51,013 bases of DNA from a virus. Position 1 is the stretch's first letter. Every line of letters begins with the position of its first letter. Below the pieces are notes generated by a model. That model made no database searches, was not told the DNA's origin, and was given only the letters and a program-made list of their open reading frames with translations. The DNA lies in the IMG/VR virus record IMGVR_UViG_3300032516_000040, positions 1 to 51,013 of that record. One strand, written 5' to 3'. Of this stretch, positions 7,273-16,048 are shown piece by piece. A program made the position numbers and the translations under genes.

Positions 7273-7363
7273 TTTTCCTCCTCATAACCATTCTATTCTC
7301 CCATAGGCGATGAAAGATTACGAATAGATGAACAAACAGCCATTTTTCATGTTTAAAGTTCAT
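7256..7363 (-). CDS. Small basic protein, 35 aa
   Basis: ATG at 7363 has a strong ribosome site (GGGAGGAAAAGAA). The product begins MNFKHEKWLFVHLFVIF and ends in a basic tail that runs over the start of the next gene. The hydrophobic/aromatic centre (residues 8-20) could lie in or on a membrane. Length and start signals fit a real small phage gene. Function unknown. Confidence 0.4.
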   Translation of the reverse strand: MNFKHEKWLFVHLFVIFHRLWENRMVMRRKNENIY

Positions 7364-7383
7364 TTCTTTTCCTCCCTAACACC

Positions 7384-7521
7384 TTAACCTTGTTTACCAC
7401 AAAAAGGACAAACTGAAAACCAATGATACCTTTCAGGATATAATCTACTCATCATCAGTTGCCAGATATTTCCACAGCATTCCCACTGTTTAGTTCGATA
7501 GTCTAACCATCTTAGTTTCAT
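7384..7521 (-). CDS. Small Cys-rich protein, 45 aa, paralogue start MKLRWLDY
   Basis: Starts MKLRWLDYRTKQWECCGNIW at 7521 after TCCGGAG, and ends with a CPFCGKQG zinc knuckle. ECCG plus CPFCG gives four Cys for one zinc. The ATG overlaps the stop of the upstream gene (ATGA). The first eight residues, and the DNA around them, are the same as in that upstream gene, so the two share a duplicated 5' end. Function unknown. Confidence 0.5.
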   Translation of the reverse strand: MKLRWLDYRTKQWECCGNIWQLMMSRLYPERYHWFSVCPFCGKQG

Positions 7522-7661
7522 ATCATTATCTCCGGAGTTCTGTAATCGTCGTTTACCGCCTTGCACTTTTTACAAATACCATATACTTCTCCGTTAAGGT
7601 CTATATGCCATTCCCATTCGTGTTCACATTTTTCTTGATAGTCTAACCATCTTAGTTTCAT
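7497..7661 (-). repeat. 25-bp direct repeat covering the start of two adjacent genes
   Basis: Bases 7497-7521 and 7637-7661 are identical over 25 positions. Each copy encodes MKLRWLDY, the start of the 7384-7521 and 7518-7661 genes. The copies are 140 bases apart. This is either a tandem gene duplication that later diverged or a recombinational start-module swap. Confidence 0.8.
7518..7661 (-). CDS. Small zinc-knuckle protein, 47 aa
   Basis: Reads MKLRWLDYQEKCEHEWEWHI and continues with GVYGICKKCK-like spacing (CEH plus CKKC, one zinc site). The stop overlaps the ATG of the next gene. The ribosome site is weak, so translation may depend on the upstream gene. It is the sister of the 7384-7521 gene through its identical first eight codons. 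Function unknown. Confidence 0.5.
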   Translation of the reverse strand: MKLRWLDYQEKCEHEWEWHIDLNGEVYGICKKCKAVNDDYRTPEIMI

Positions 7662-7668
7662 TTCAAGG

Positions 7669-7860
7669 TTACGAATTCCCAGAATAGTGGAACGGCTTCA
7701 ACTCATCTTCAACAGCTTTTGCAGCAGCCTTAAGACAAGACGCCAGTCCGTATTCTCTTTTATGTGTAAACTGACAAAGTTCTCTCTGATTTATCCGAAG
7801 AGAATAGGTACAGATATCAAAGGGTTCATCAAAATTAGTTATGTTAACAATTGCAACCAA
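7669..7860 (-). CDS. Hypothetical protein, 63 aa
   Basis: The start is TTG at 7860 after GGAGTAACTT. The product is a small soluble alpha/beta protein (MVAIVNITNFDEPFDICTYS at the N-terminus, an Ala/Lys-rich helix later). Two Cys are too far apart for an obvious zinc knuckle. No family is recognised. It sits among small accessory genes between the kinase and the metallopeptidase. Confidence 0.5.
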   Translation of the reverse strand: MVAIVNITNFDEPFDICTYSLRINQRELCQFTHKREYGLASCLKAAAKAVEDELKPFHYSGNS

Positions 7861-7944
7861 AAGTTACTCCTAAGTTAAAAGATTATCTAAACTTCTAGAA
7901 ACTTTGATAAGATTCTTCTTTTTATTAGTAATAAATAATTTTTT

Positions 7945-8430
7945 TCACTCCGTAATATGATGAGACGTTCTTATTAAACGTCTTCTTTCTGAAGTTTTAC
8001 TAATAATTGGGCTAGGTGGATTTTCTATCAAACCACCTAGTTGCTCTCGTCTAAAGGAAAATCTTTTTAAGTTTTCTGGAAATTCTTCTATAACATGCTT
8101 TCTTAAAACCCACTTTGTTTCAGCCTCAGAGTTTATTTGAATAGCACAGTGACACAATTCGTGATCTAGTAAACATCTTTTCTCATTAAGAGTCATTCTG
8201 TCCCAAGATGGTTGAACAATAATTATTACAAAATCTTCCCTTCTTGCAGAAAGTAATTTGTCAATTTCATCTCTTTTAGCAGCTCTACCCAGTATTGCTC
8301 TACCATTGCCCTCAGAAAATGGAGTATCTCTAAATAAATATGTTATATTTGCTTCGTTAAGATGTGTATGATATTCTCCAATTAACCCGCGTGCTAAAGA
8401 AGTTACTTCTTCATTGGCTATTTCGTACAT
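7945..8430 (-). CDS. Putative phage metallopeptidase
   Basis: HELCH at residues 90-94 is an HExxH zinc-metalloprotease motif. It sits after a beta-strand (FVIIIVQP) and before a helix, as in the putative phage metallopeptidase domain family (161 aa here, normal size). A Trp, Asp and basic C-terminal tail (SERRRLIRTSHH) follow. No signal peptide is present, so it acts in the cytoplasm. The target is unknown; some relatives are thought to process phage or host proteins. Start ATG at 8430 after GGAGAATATACT. Confidence 0.65.
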   Translation of the reverse strand: MYEIANEEVTSLARGLIGEYHTHLNEANITYLFRDTPFSEGNGRAILGRAAKRDEIDKLLSARREDFVIIIVQPSWDRMTLNEKRCLLDHELCHCAIQINSEAETKWVLRKHVIEEFPENLKRFSFRREQLGGLIENPPSPIISKTSERRRLIRTSHHITE

Positions 8431-8447
8431 AGTATATTCTCCTTTCT

Positions 8448-8561
8448 TTATCCTCTAAAACAATATTTAACCAGTGTAAAACCCAATTCTATCTTCTGGT
8501 TACATTCCCTGCAAATACCGTTTAGCTTCTTACTTTTTCTATAATTTGCTTGACTTCCCAA
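8448..8561 (-). CDS. Very small zinc-knuckle protein, 37 aa
   Basis: A TTG at 8561 opens a frame that overlaps the end of the clamp loader gene and reads GSQANYRKSKKLNGICREC, then ends KYCFRG. NGICREC plus a later Cys could bind a metal ion. A similar NGICLECSKKK string survives without a start near 11680, supporting a recurrent small family. Initiation signal is modest (GGA five bases upstream). Confidence 0.4.
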   Translation of the reverse strand: MGSQANYRKSKKLNGICRECNQKIELGFTLVKYCFRG

Positions 8562-9510
8562 AAATTCCATGAGGATCAACGTTAGCAGCCTCCCATAATG
8601 CCAAAATAAAACTTCCTTTACCCAGATAAATAAATGATTTAGAAAAAATCCGCATAATTGAAACTAAAAATTCCTGATCTTCTTTACTTTTATCCAGATT
8701 TAAAAGAACAGCTGAAAAATAATTTAAAATTGCTAATCTAGATTGTTCTATATCGGCATCCCCTAAACCTTTTATCATAGGAACCATGTTAAGCCACTTA
8801 TCTTTAGTATTAGTGAGTAAAAGTCTACAAATATCTATAATTTTTACACTATCAACCGATGAATCATTTATTATTTCCAATGCTTTTTTAGAATCGTGTA
8901 AATCTATAATAGATTCAAGTATAATAAGTGCCTGTCTTGCCGAGCCTAAACAAACCTTAGATATTTCTCTTAGTATATCCTTCGATACAGACTTATTTTC
9001 TAATTTACATACTCTATCCAAAAGCGAAAGAATCATAAACTCGGGTAACTGTTTAACGACCAATGTAGTACATCTATTTCTAACCGTCTTTATTACTTTT
9101 TCAGGATCAGTTGTACACAGAATAAAGTACACCTTAGACGGAGTATCTTCTAAAATCTTTAAAAGAGAATTTTGTGCATCTGAAGTTAATTTATGAGCTT
9201 CATCCAATAAAAATAATCTATTACCACCACTAAAAGTTGAATAGTTACAAATTTCAATAACCTCACGAATTGTATCTATTCCACGGGTATTAGCAGCGTT
9301 CAACTCAGTAAAATCAGAATCTTCTACATTTAATTCAGATTTTACAATACGTGCAAGAGTAGTTTTACCACAGCCACTAGAACCTGAAAGTAAAATAACA
9401 CTAGGAAATTCAGACTTCTTTAAAAAAAGAGTCTTTAATACGGCAACAACATTTTCATTACCCACAAACTCAGCTAAAGATTTTGGTCTGTATTTAAGAT
9501 AAAGTTGCAA
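8539..9510 (-). CDS. Clamp loader ATPase subunit (DnaX/RFC-like)
   Basis: This loads the sliding clamp (27859-28884) onto primed DNA. Residues 43-51 (GSSGCGKTT) are Walker A, LFLLDEAH near 98-105 is Walker B, and LCTTDPEKVIKTVRNRC carries sensor 1 and the arginine-finger region. The 323-aa length fits the single-subunit clamp loaders of large phages (T4 gp44-like), shorter than bacterial DnaX. The DnaX zinc module between Walker A and B is absent. No gp62-like small subunit is recognised. Start is TTG at 9510 after GGAGGTTACTT. Confidence 0.85.
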   Translation of the reverse strand: MQLYLKYRPKSLAEFVGNENVVAVLKTLFLKKSEFPSVILLSGSSGCGKTTLARIVKSELNVEDSDFTELNAANTRGIDTIREVIEICNYSTFSGGNRLFLLDEAHKLTSDAQNSLLKILEDTPSKVYFILCTTDPEKVIKTVRNRCTTLVVKQLPEFMILSLLDRVCKLENKSVSKDILREISKVCLGSARQALIILESIIDLHDSKKALEIINDSSVDSVKIIDICRLLLTNTKDKWLNMVPMIKGLGDADIEQSRLAILNYFSAVLLNLDKSKEDQEFLVSIMRIFSKSFIYLGKGSFILALWEAANVDPHGIFGKSSKL

Positions 9511-9566
9511 AGTAACCTCCTTTTCAACTACAGATAGTTCCTTTCTTAGTTGATCTTGTCATTGTT

Positions 9567-10529
9567 TCATGTTTTTCCATAGCTTCTCCGATTTCGTCCC
9601 ATAATATCCTCAATCATAAAGTAATCTGCCAAAATATCTAAGTATAGTTCATTAACTTCTTTAAAACTAGGTGAATAAGGTAAAACTGACTTTTTAGATA
9701 AAACAGAAAACTTCTCATCAAATCCTCCAATCAGTTCTAAAATTTGATCATAAGAAAATTTTCCCTTTTTAATATCCAGTAAAAAATCAGCATTAGGACG
9801 AGGAAGAGTTATCTTTCCATACTCCAATAATTCTTCTCCCTCTTCCATAAGTCTAACTAAATGAGAAGCATGTTTTACATCATAACCAAATTGAAATTCT
9901 AGTTCGGCTCTTTGCTTATTTCTTCCTTTCTCCCATGCCGCATAATCATCCCACATTTTTTTAGCTTGTCTAAAAAAGCTCTCTTTTGAAGCTTCTTCTT
10001 TAATATTCGCAGCTAAAAGATGTTCAGAAAGACTAAGAATAGCTGCTAAACTATCATGACTTAATGTTGGATTAACGGATAGCCCAAATTTTTCTCTTTT
10101 CGGTTCTTCTTTTATAGGATGTAAAAGATAGCCTCTATGCCTTTTAATTCTATGCAACTGAGCATGTGCATATCCCGAAAATGTATGGGTAACATTTTTA
10201 GAGAGAAATAAATCCCGTTTAGAAACAATTTGATCCCAGATATAAGATTTTCTTAAGATTACTGATTCTGGTAAGAAAAATAATTCTATAATAGATGGAT
10301 TGTTTTTAAGACTCATCTTAAAAAACTTGTCAAGACTATATATTATTCTATCGTCATACTTTCCATCCCAACCATCCTTCTGCTCAAATCTGTCAAACCC
10401 TAGTAAAATATTTAAAGGTGGTATACAAACCCCTCTATAATCTTCATCACTTAATTCATCGTTAGTCCCATAGGCATGACTACCAACTATAGCTTCAAAA
10501 ATAATATGCGTTTCGATATTCCATTCCAT
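9567..10529 (-). CDS. Predicted nucleotidyltransferase (RlaP-like, PF10127 type)
   Basis: The N-terminus has the polymerase-beta-type motif GSHAYGT (residues 16-22) and the metal-binding pair in SDEDYRG (D28 and D30). A long helical region with VRLMEEGEELLEYG follows, as in the YcgL/RlaP family (320 aa, typical). These proteins are predicted to add nucleotides to RNA ends and are linked to RNA ligases. Two ATP-dependent ligases are present in this window (38603 and 46280). The reaction is not proven. Start ATG at 10529 after GAGGG. Confidence 0.7.
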   Translation of the reverse strand: MEWNIETHIIFEAIVGSHAYGTNDELSDEDYRGVCIPPLNILLGFDRFEQKDGWDGKYDDRIIYSLDKFFKMSLKNNPSIIELFFLPESVILRKSYIWDQIVSKRDLFLSKNVTHTFSGYAHAQLHRIKRHRGYLLHPIKEEPKREKFGLSVNPTLSHDSLAAILSLSEHLLAANIKEEASKESFFRQAKKMWDDYAAWEKGRNKQRAELEFQFGYDVKHASHLVRLMEEGEELLEYGKITLPRPNADFLLDIKKGKFSYDQILELIGGFDEKFSVLSKKSVLPYSPSFKEVNELYLDILADYFMIEDIMGRNRRSYGKT

Positions 10530-10538
10530 TTTATTCCC

Positions 10539-10754
10539 TCATTCCACTAAATTCATACCTGCTTTTTCTAAACATTCTTTGCAAACAGATACTGGAAAGC
10601 TATTTCCTTCAATTATAGTTGGAATTTTCTGTGAAATTAGTTTGTACTGCTTACAAAGAAAACAAAGAAAAATTTCTTGTAAATATCGAGCTTCACATTT
10701 TTCCCGTTTTACCGCCTCCTTAGCTTCTATTATTTCTATTTCGTTATCTATCAA
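10539..10754 (-). CDS. Small zinc-ribbon protein, about 71 aa
   Basis: CFLCKQ near the middle and CKEC near the end make a four-Cys zinc ribbon, separated by a beta-rich segment ending FPVSV. The frame opens at a TTG at 10772, but the better start is TTG at 10754, seven bases after GGAG (the end of the sigma-like gene). The N-terminal part is acidic and helical. Such proteins could bind nucleic acid or act as phage regulators; nothing specific is known here. Confidence 0.6.
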   Translation of the reverse strand: MIDNEIEIIEAKEAVKREKCEARYLQEIFLCFLCKQYKLISQKIPTIIEGNSFPVSVCKECLEKAGMNLVE

Positions 10755-10758
10755 AGAT

Positions 10759-11481
10759 TTACTCCAATTCAACTATTTCTTTAATAATAGACTTTGTTTT
10801 TTCAGAACTTTTGCTTAAAATCTCTTGCTTAAGTCTTTCCTTAATCTTATCTTTAAATGACAAAAAAGTTAAAACAGACATTTTAGATGATTTTCTAAGT
10901 TTCGATAAATCTTTTGCGTCTCCAAAAATAATAGTATTAACCAAATCTCTTTCTAGTTGAGTTTCAAACACGATACTGTTTAAAATAACTTTAACCTCTT
11001 CTAAAACACTTTCCTTTTCTATACATTCTTCATCAAAAAATCGAATTGGTTCATCTATTTTTTGATTCTGAATTCTTTTTTCTATTTTATAGTCTCTTGT
11101 CTTATGATACCTATCAAGTCTTACGATATTCATAATTTCTTGATTAAGAATATCCCCTAAAAAAGTCAAAAATTTAGTTTTCCTATTTCTATCCCAAATA
11201 TTTAACGCTTTAACAAAAATAAAAAAACTTTCCTGAAATAATTTTTGAACCAAATCTTTATCTGATAAAACCAATGATTTTCTTTTACGAATATATGTAT
11301 GGACCCTATTATAGACTATACCTTGAATCTGATTCCACCCCAAATTTCTAAGTTCAGTACTTGCATAAGTAATACCTAAATCACGAGTCTTTTGATAAAG
11401 CAATGCTAAATCATCATACCAAGATGTATCAAACTTGACCTTTGTTATCTTTTTATCTTTTTTAGCTATATTAATATTCAA
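10759..11481 (-). CDS. Sigma-like transcription factor 1
   Basis: The central part (LVQKLFQESFFIFVKALNIWDRN, then KFLTFLGDILNQEIMNIVRL) resembles sigma-70 region 2, which binds the core polymerase and the -10 element. The basic C-terminal part could be a region 4 relic, but I see no clear helix-turn-helix. Length 240 aa. T4-type phages use a similar short sigma (gp55) to read late genes. Start is TTG at 11481, overlapping the upstream small gene. A second sigma-like gene lies at 35749-36495. The call rests on weak similarity. Confidence 0.5.
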   Translation of the reverse strand: MNINIAKKDKKITKVKFDTSWYDDLALLYQKTRDLGITYASTELRNLGWNQIQGIVYNRVHTYIRKRKSLVLSDKDLVQKLFQESFFIFVKALNIWDRNRKTKFLTFLGDILNQEIMNIVRLDRYHKTRDYKIEKRIQNQKIDEPIRFFDEECIEKESVLEEVKVILNSIVFETQLERDLVNTIIFGDAKDLSKLRKSSKMSVLTFLSFKDKIKERLKQEILSKSSEKTKSIIKEIVELE

Positions 11482-11648
11482 CCCTCCAATCTAGAAAAAA
11501 CATCATCAACGTATTGCAAAACTAATTTATTCAAATCACTTTTAGGATCGTAATTCAAAACATCTTCTATAGCTTCTTCGATATCAGAAGATGTTAACTT
11601 ATTATAGATTAAATAATAAATGAATAATTTTAATTTTTCATTTTTCAT
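11478..11648 (-). CDS. Small helical protein, 56 aa, upstream of sigma-like gene
   Basis: ATG at 11648 follows a strong ribosome site (GGAGGAGATT). The product begins MKNEKLKLFIYYLIYNKL and is acidic and helical later (DIEEAIEDVL). The stop overlaps the TTG of the sigma-like gene, so the two are probably co-translated. A partner or regulator of the sigma-like protein is a reasonable guess from position only. Confidence 0.55.
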   Translation of the reverse strand: MKNEKLKLFIYYLIYNKLTSSDIEEAIEDVLNYDPKSDLNKLVLQYVDDVFSRLEG

Positions 11649-11732
11649 AATCTCCTCCTTCTTTTTACTGCACTCAAGACATATCCCATTTTACCTTTAT
11701 TTTGAAATTAGATGTCTACAATCATAAAGTAA

Positions 11733-11772
11733 CCTAATCCTCACGGTTTAGACCCTTACGGGTGATTGGCAC
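11733..11772 (-). repeat. GNRA-hairpin repeat, copy 1
   Basis: On the minus strand GTGCCAATC is followed by ACCC-GTAA-GGGT and then CTAAACC-GTGA-GGATTAG. These are two adjacent hairpins, each with a GNRA tetraloop. The copy starts six bases after the ribonucleotide reductase stop codon. Copies 2-4 lie at 18449, 19676 and 21709. Confidence 0.65.
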
Positions 11773-11775
11773 CTC

Positions 11776-13287
11776 CTATAAATAACAAGTATCACCTTCA
11801 CAAGAATTTTCTCGAGTAGAAACCCAGGCCCCTTCAATTGATCCTTCTCTAAAAACTGTTATGCCTTTTACTCCCATTTTCCAAGCATCAACAAAAATCT
11901 TTTTAATTTGCTCTACCCCTATATTATACGGGGCATTTATAGTTTTTGAAACACCGGCGTCGATAAATTTAGCAAATTCCCCCTGAATTTTTAAATGCCA
12001 TTCAGGCGAGACTTGATGGGCCGTTCTACAAAATTCAGATTTATAGATATCTCTTGTTTCTTCAATAGTACCTATTGTAAGTCTACGTTCAAAAGATGTA
12101 TCAAAAATTGGTTCTATGCCTGCTGAACAATCTGCTATAATTGAAAGACTTCCTGTTGGTGCAATACTACGTTTAAAAAACGAATCTGGTGCAACCTCCT
12201 CAGTTGCTTTGATATATGGTTCACATAACTTATCTATAAAATCTAAACATTCCTGAGAATCATATTTGATTCCGAGAAGAATTAGGCAGTCTGCAAAACC
12301 CATTAAACCAACTCCTACTGAGTTTAAATCCTGCATAACCTTTGTTACTTGAGGTATAGGATACGCATTAATTATATTAATATTTAACAAAGCTCTTGTT
12401 GCTAATTTTGCCACATCATAAAACCGTTCAAAATTAAAATTATTTCCCTCTACGAATTTACTTAAATTAATACTACCTAAAACACATGCTCCGTACTCAA
12501 GAGACGGAATTTCTCCGCAAGGGTTCGTAGCCCTAATAACCTGTTGTGGATAGTATTTATTATCCTTATTAATTCTATCAAAAAACAGTAATCCAGGATC
12601 TCCACTTACCCAGGCACCTAATGCTATTAAATCTAAAATATCTTTTGCAGGAATTGTATTATAAACTTTACCTGAGTGCTTAAGCTCCACGCTTCCATTC
12701 TTTTTTGAAGTTGCCATCTTCATAAACTGATCTGTAACCATTACTGATAAATTAAAATTAGTTAACTGACGAGTTAACTTAGCTCTACAAAAGTCTGTAA
12801 TTTCAGGATGGTCAAAATCTAAAGTAGCTAAAGAAGCTCCTTTTCTAAATCCTCCCTGTTTAATTGTATTAATAGTTGCATCAAATATTTGTAAAAAACT
12901 AATTACCCCACTGCTAGTTCCACCAGAAGTTAAAGACGCCCCTTTTGGTCTAAGTGATGAAAAATTAGTTCCAGTACCACCTCCTCTCTGAAAAATTAAT
13001 GCCATATTTCTAAGAGTCTCAAATATTCCATCAATGGAATCAGATATTGGCAAAACAAAACAAGCTGATAAACAGGCTTTCTTTTTACCAGCATTTCTAA
13101 TACATGGAGAATTAGGCAAGAAAAGCCCACCGGTCATAAGATCATAAAGTTCTTTTTCAAACTTATCATCACGAATAGCCAAAGCTTTACTTACTCGTTT
13201 AAATATAGCCTCTGATGATTCTCCTTTATGAGAATATCTTTGTCTAAGAAGATCTATTGCAACTTTACTAAGATTAAACTTATTCAA
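11776..13287 (-). CDS. nrdJ: Class II (B12-dependent-type) ribonucleotide reductase
   Basis: This enzyme makes deoxynucleotides from ribonucleotides. The sequence shows GGGTGTNFSSLRPKGA (substrate and effector region), NPCGEIP with the catalytic Cys, the finger-loop context SVGVGLMGFAD, and the redox C-terminal pair CEGDTC. There is no NrdB-like partner gene nearby, and the layout matches adenosylcobalamin-dependent NrdJ. At 503 aa it is compact: the N-terminal ATP-cone of longer forms is missing. Cofactor choice is inferred, not shown. Start ATG at 13287 after GGAG. Confidence 0.85.
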   Translation of the reverse strand: MNKFNLSKVAIDLLRQRYSHKGESSEAIFKRVSKALAIRDDKFEKELYDLMTGGLFLPNSPCIRNAGKKKACLSACFVLPISDSIDGIFETLRNMALIFQRGGGTGTNFSSLRPKGASLTSGGTSSGVISFLQIFDATINTIKQGGFRKGASLATLDFDHPEITDFCRAKLTRQLTNFNLSVMVTDQFMKMATSKKNGSVELKHSGKVYNTIPAKDILDLIALGAWVSGDPGLLFFDRINKDNKYYPQQVIRATNPCGEIPSLEYGACVLGSINLSKFVEGNNFNFERFYDVAKLATRALLNINIINAYPIPQVTKVMQDLNSVGVGLMGFADCLILLGIKYDSQECLDFIDKLCEPYIKATEEVAPDSFFKRSIAPTGSLSIIADCSAGIEPIFDTSFERRLTIGTIEETRDIYKSEFCRTAHQVSPEWHLKIQGEFAKFIDAGVSKTINAPYNIGVEQIKKIFVDAWKMGVKGITVFREGSIEGAWVSTRENSCEGDTCYL

Positions 13288-13300
13288 GTAAAACTCCTTT

Positions 13301-14005
13301 CTACTTCTTTGACTTTTTAACTGAAACTTCTACAACTTGAACTAAAACTTCTTCCATAATTCCTGCTTCTGATAAAATATATAAATTTGCTAAATTAGAA
13401 AGAATTTGATTAAAATAGTTAACATCCTGTCCTCCTAAATACACATGCAACGCTTTTGGCACATTGTTACCAGAACTTTTCAAACAATCATCAAGAACAT
13501 ATTGACCACTTAAAATTGATTCCTTAATATTAAATAAATCACGTTTTTCCTTAATTATACCGAGTTTAACAAGGCTGTTTAAATGAACAGCAGGATTAAT
13601 TTGCATTAAACCAACTGCTCCCTTAGAAGAAAGTGAGCTTTGAACAAAGCTACTTTCTGCTTCCATAATAGACAATACTAAAAGTGGATTTTTAATTTTA
13701 AGAACTTCTGTTACTATTTCTTTACATGTATCCTTTGAAATTTTTCCTGAATGATTATAAACCCATCTTGAAAGAATTGCCGCCTTATCGATTTTCTTTT
13801 CAGTTGATTTCTTGCTTAATCCAAAATAATTCATAGTTACTGATTCTAAGTAACTCGTAATAGTGCTACTCATCACATAATAATCAAAAACAAAAATAAC
13901 TATAATAACAAAGGCAAAAACATAGCCAAAAAGTTTAAACTTTCTAAAAACCATGCCGAGTAAATCAACCACAGTATTGATGTATGTGACTAAGATCTCT
14001 TTCAA
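13301..14005 (-). CDS. Membrane-anchored lytic transglycosylase
   Basis: Residues about 24-45 (YVFAFVIIVIFVFDYYV) form a single membrane segment. The rest is a soluble SLT domain of the goose-lysozyme/Slt70 type: MEAESSFVQ with the catalytic Glu, SSKGAVGLMQINP, and a C-terminal region with ALHVYLGG. The enzyme cuts the glycan strands of peptidoglycan. It could help DNA entry or exit from a host with a cell wall; the anchor suggests action from the inner membrane outward. Start is TTG at 14005 after GGAGAATAATT. Confidence 0.8.
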   Translation of the reverse strand: MKEILVTYINTVVDLLGMVFRKFKLFGYVFAFVIIVIFVFDYYVMSSTITSYLESVTMNYFGLSKKSTEKKIDKAAILSRWVYNHSGKISKDTCKEIVTEVLKIKNPLLVLSIMEAESSFVQSSLSSKGAVGLMQINPAVHLNSLVKLGIIKEKRDLFNIKESILSGQYVLDDCLKSSGNNVPKALHVYLGGQDVNYFNQILSNLANLYILSEAGIMEEVLVQVVEVSVKKSKK

Positions 14006-14021
14006 AATTATTCTCCTTTCG

Positions 14022-14157
14022 CTAGTTCATCTTTAGAAGTTCTTTCTGATCCTGAGTTAACGTTAGTTTAGCTGGAACCAACAAGGTTACACTTTTTGAA
14101 AGTGTTCCCAGGGAATATCGTGATCTATACCTGTTTTACTTTAGTTTTATAAGCCAT
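14022..14157 (-). pseudogene. Possible frameshifted small gene between SbcC-like and transglycosylase genes
   Basis: The ATG at 14157 opens only ten codons (MAYKTKVKQV). Skipping one base in the following A-run joins a frame that reads RYRSRYSLGTLSKSVTLLVP and ends at 14022, giving a credible 45-aa basic protein. A small perfect hairpin (14089-14105, 7-bp stem) lies inside it. It lacks a U-run on either strand, so I do not call it a terminator. The 165-base gap holds nothing else I can see. Confidence 0.3.
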
Positions 14158-14170
14158 CGTTTCAATCCCA

Positions 14171-16030
14171 TTACATTCTAATCTCTCTATAAATTGAATT
14201 GCCATCACTTCCTCTTTCAGTTAATACTTTGTTTGAAAACTTAGATTTAAAGTACTCCAGATGTGTAAGAACAAAAATACTTTCCCTATATGGTATATTA
14301 TTTGTTTTAGAAACCATAGAATTTAGTACTCTAATAACCGAATCACAAATTTCTTCATCTAATTTTTCAAATACATCGTCCAAAATAAGAATAGAAACCT
14401 TTTTATTACTTCTACTAGCTGCCAAATCTCCTAACACGAACATTGTAATTAAATCAATTGCTCGTCTTTCACCACTGGAATTTCCAATATACGAGTCAGA
14501 TCCTACCTTATTCGTCACCTGAACCTCAAACTTTTCTCTTAAATCGCCGCCCTTTAAAAGCTTTTGAGTAGCAAAATTTATACTATACTTACCACCAAGT
14601 AAACTAGAATACAGATCTGCTGAAAAATTCATTTGTGGAGTAACAGACTCCATAATAAATGATTTTAAACCACTATTTGAAAAGCCAGATTCCCAAAATC
14701 TGGCATACTCTAAACTTTCCGATAATTTAATATTTTTTGTCGTTAAACTATCTATTTTTTCTTTAATTTCAGCAATTTCTGTACTTACTTTTACTAACAA
14801 TTCAGTGTATATATTCTTACTTTTCTCAAGCTCGAAAATTTCATTTTTAACAGATTTATTTTTTTCTTCTACCCTAACGTTCTCTAAATTTAGTTTATCT
14901 AGTAAAAATTTCTTGTTTTTCTGATCTAAAGAAAGTACATTAAAATCATTTAAATATGTTGCTAGTTTAATCTGCCATTTAGTATTAACTTCACTTAATT
15001 TTTCCTCTTTTTTAGAAAAGTTATCCAGTAATACTTTTTCTAAAAGCTGTTTCTCAGCCAAAAGATGAGATTGATGAGTTTTAATAGAACTTTCAGAAAT
15101 AACACTCCCACATGAACTACAAACAACTCCTAATTCTAATTCTTTAGACATTAATTGTTCTATATCCAGAATTTTTGCTTTACAGTCAGACTGTTTAAAC
15201 TTCAAAGTAGACTGTTCAATTTCTACTTTTCTTAGTTCAGAATTCAAAGTATCAATCGCTGATTTCATTTTAGCAATAGAAGTATCTAATTCAGAAATTT
15301 CTAATTCTTTTTGCGAACTATCACTAACCTCTTTTACCAAATTAGATAAATCTTTTATCTTCTGTTTACGTTCCTTATCAAATAACTCTGATTTTATTTT
15401 AAACTCATTTAAACTTAAACTTAATTTCGATAATTGAATACTAAGTTGCTGAGAAATGCTATTATTAGAGGATACCTCTAACAAAATTTCTTTTGATTCC
15501 TCTTTTACCAAAGAATACGCCTTTGGTATCCATGTTATACCAAGTAATTTTTCAACTATATCTTTTTGAGAAGAATCTGAAAGACTAGAAAAATACTGAG
15601 ATAATGCTTGACTAAATACCACACTATTAATAAATGTGGTATAATCCATATCTAATAACCTTTCTATCTTATCCCAAGTTTGATCATTAGAATTACCCTC
15701 CTTATGAATACCGTTTATTTTTAAAAATAGGTTGTCTTTATGTAGATCATGTTTTCGATAGGCATCAATTTCTATTAAAACGTCGTCATCAGAAAATGAT
15801 AATCCGACATGACAATTCTTACCATAAAATCTATTTATTATCTTATCTCTTGATTTACCAAATCTCTCTGTAATACCAAATAAAGCATAAGTAGGGGCTT
15901 CGACAATTAAAGATGTTTTACCTGAGCCGTTTAACCCCTCAACCAAAACTAAACCTCTTTCCTCAAAGTTAAAAGAAGCTTTTCCGATTGAAAGGAAATT
16001 TTCTACAATAAGGTTTTTAAATGTTAGCAT
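14171..16030 (-). CDS. sbcC: SbcC/Rad50-like recombination ATPase (gp46-like)
   Basis: An ABC-type SMC/Rad50 ATPase. Walker A EGLNGSGKTS is at residues 31-40, Walker B SILILDDVFEKLDEE is near the C-terminus, and NSSGERRAIDL is the signature motif. In between are long coiled coils with a zinc-hook CSSC near residues 299-304. With the SbcD-like nuclease at 16952 it forms the exonuclease that prepares ends for recombination or breaks down host DNA (T4 gp46/gp47). At 619 aa it is short for SbcC but normal for phage forms. Start ATG at 16030. Confidence 0.9.
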   Translation of the reverse strand: MLTFKNLIVENFLSIGKASFNFEERGLVLVEGLNGSGKTSLIVEAPTYALFGITERFGKSRDKIINRFYGKNCHVGLSFSDDDVLIEIDAYRKHDLHKDNLFLKINGIHKEGNSNDQTWDKIERLLDMDYTTFINSVVFSQALSQYFSSLSDSSQKDIVEKLLGITWIPKAYSLVKEESKEILLEVSSNNSISQQLSIQLSKLSLSLNEFKIKSELFDKERKQKIKDLSNLVKEVSDSSQKELEISELDTSIAKMKSAIDTLNSELRKVEIEQSTLKFKQSDCKAKILDIEQLMSKELELGVVCSSCGSVISESSIKTHQSHLLAEKQLLEKVLLDNFSKKEEKLSEVNTKWQIKLATYLNDFNVLSLDQKNKKFLLDKLNLENVRVEEKNKSVKNEIFELEKSKNIYTELLVKVSTEIAEIKEKIDSLTTKNIKLSESLEYARFWESGFSNSGLKSFIMESVTPQMNFSADLYSSLLGGKYSINFATQKLLKGGDLREKFEVQVTNKVGSDSYIGNSSGERRAIDLITMFVLGDLAASRSNKKVSILILDDVFEKLDEEICDSVIRVLNSMVSKTNNIPYRESIFVLTHLEYFKSKFSNKVLTERGSDGNSIYREIRM

Positions 16031-16048
16031 GAGTATTAGTTCTTAAAG

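Noticed and set aside
11673-11700. NGICLECSKKK frame upstream of the 11478-11648 gene as an N-terminal extension
   Set aside because: A stop lies just before it and no start is found, so it is at best a remnant of a small zinc gene.
14089-14105. Perfect 7-bp hairpin as a transcription terminator
   Set aside because: No U-run follows on either strand and it may lie in a small frameshifted gene.
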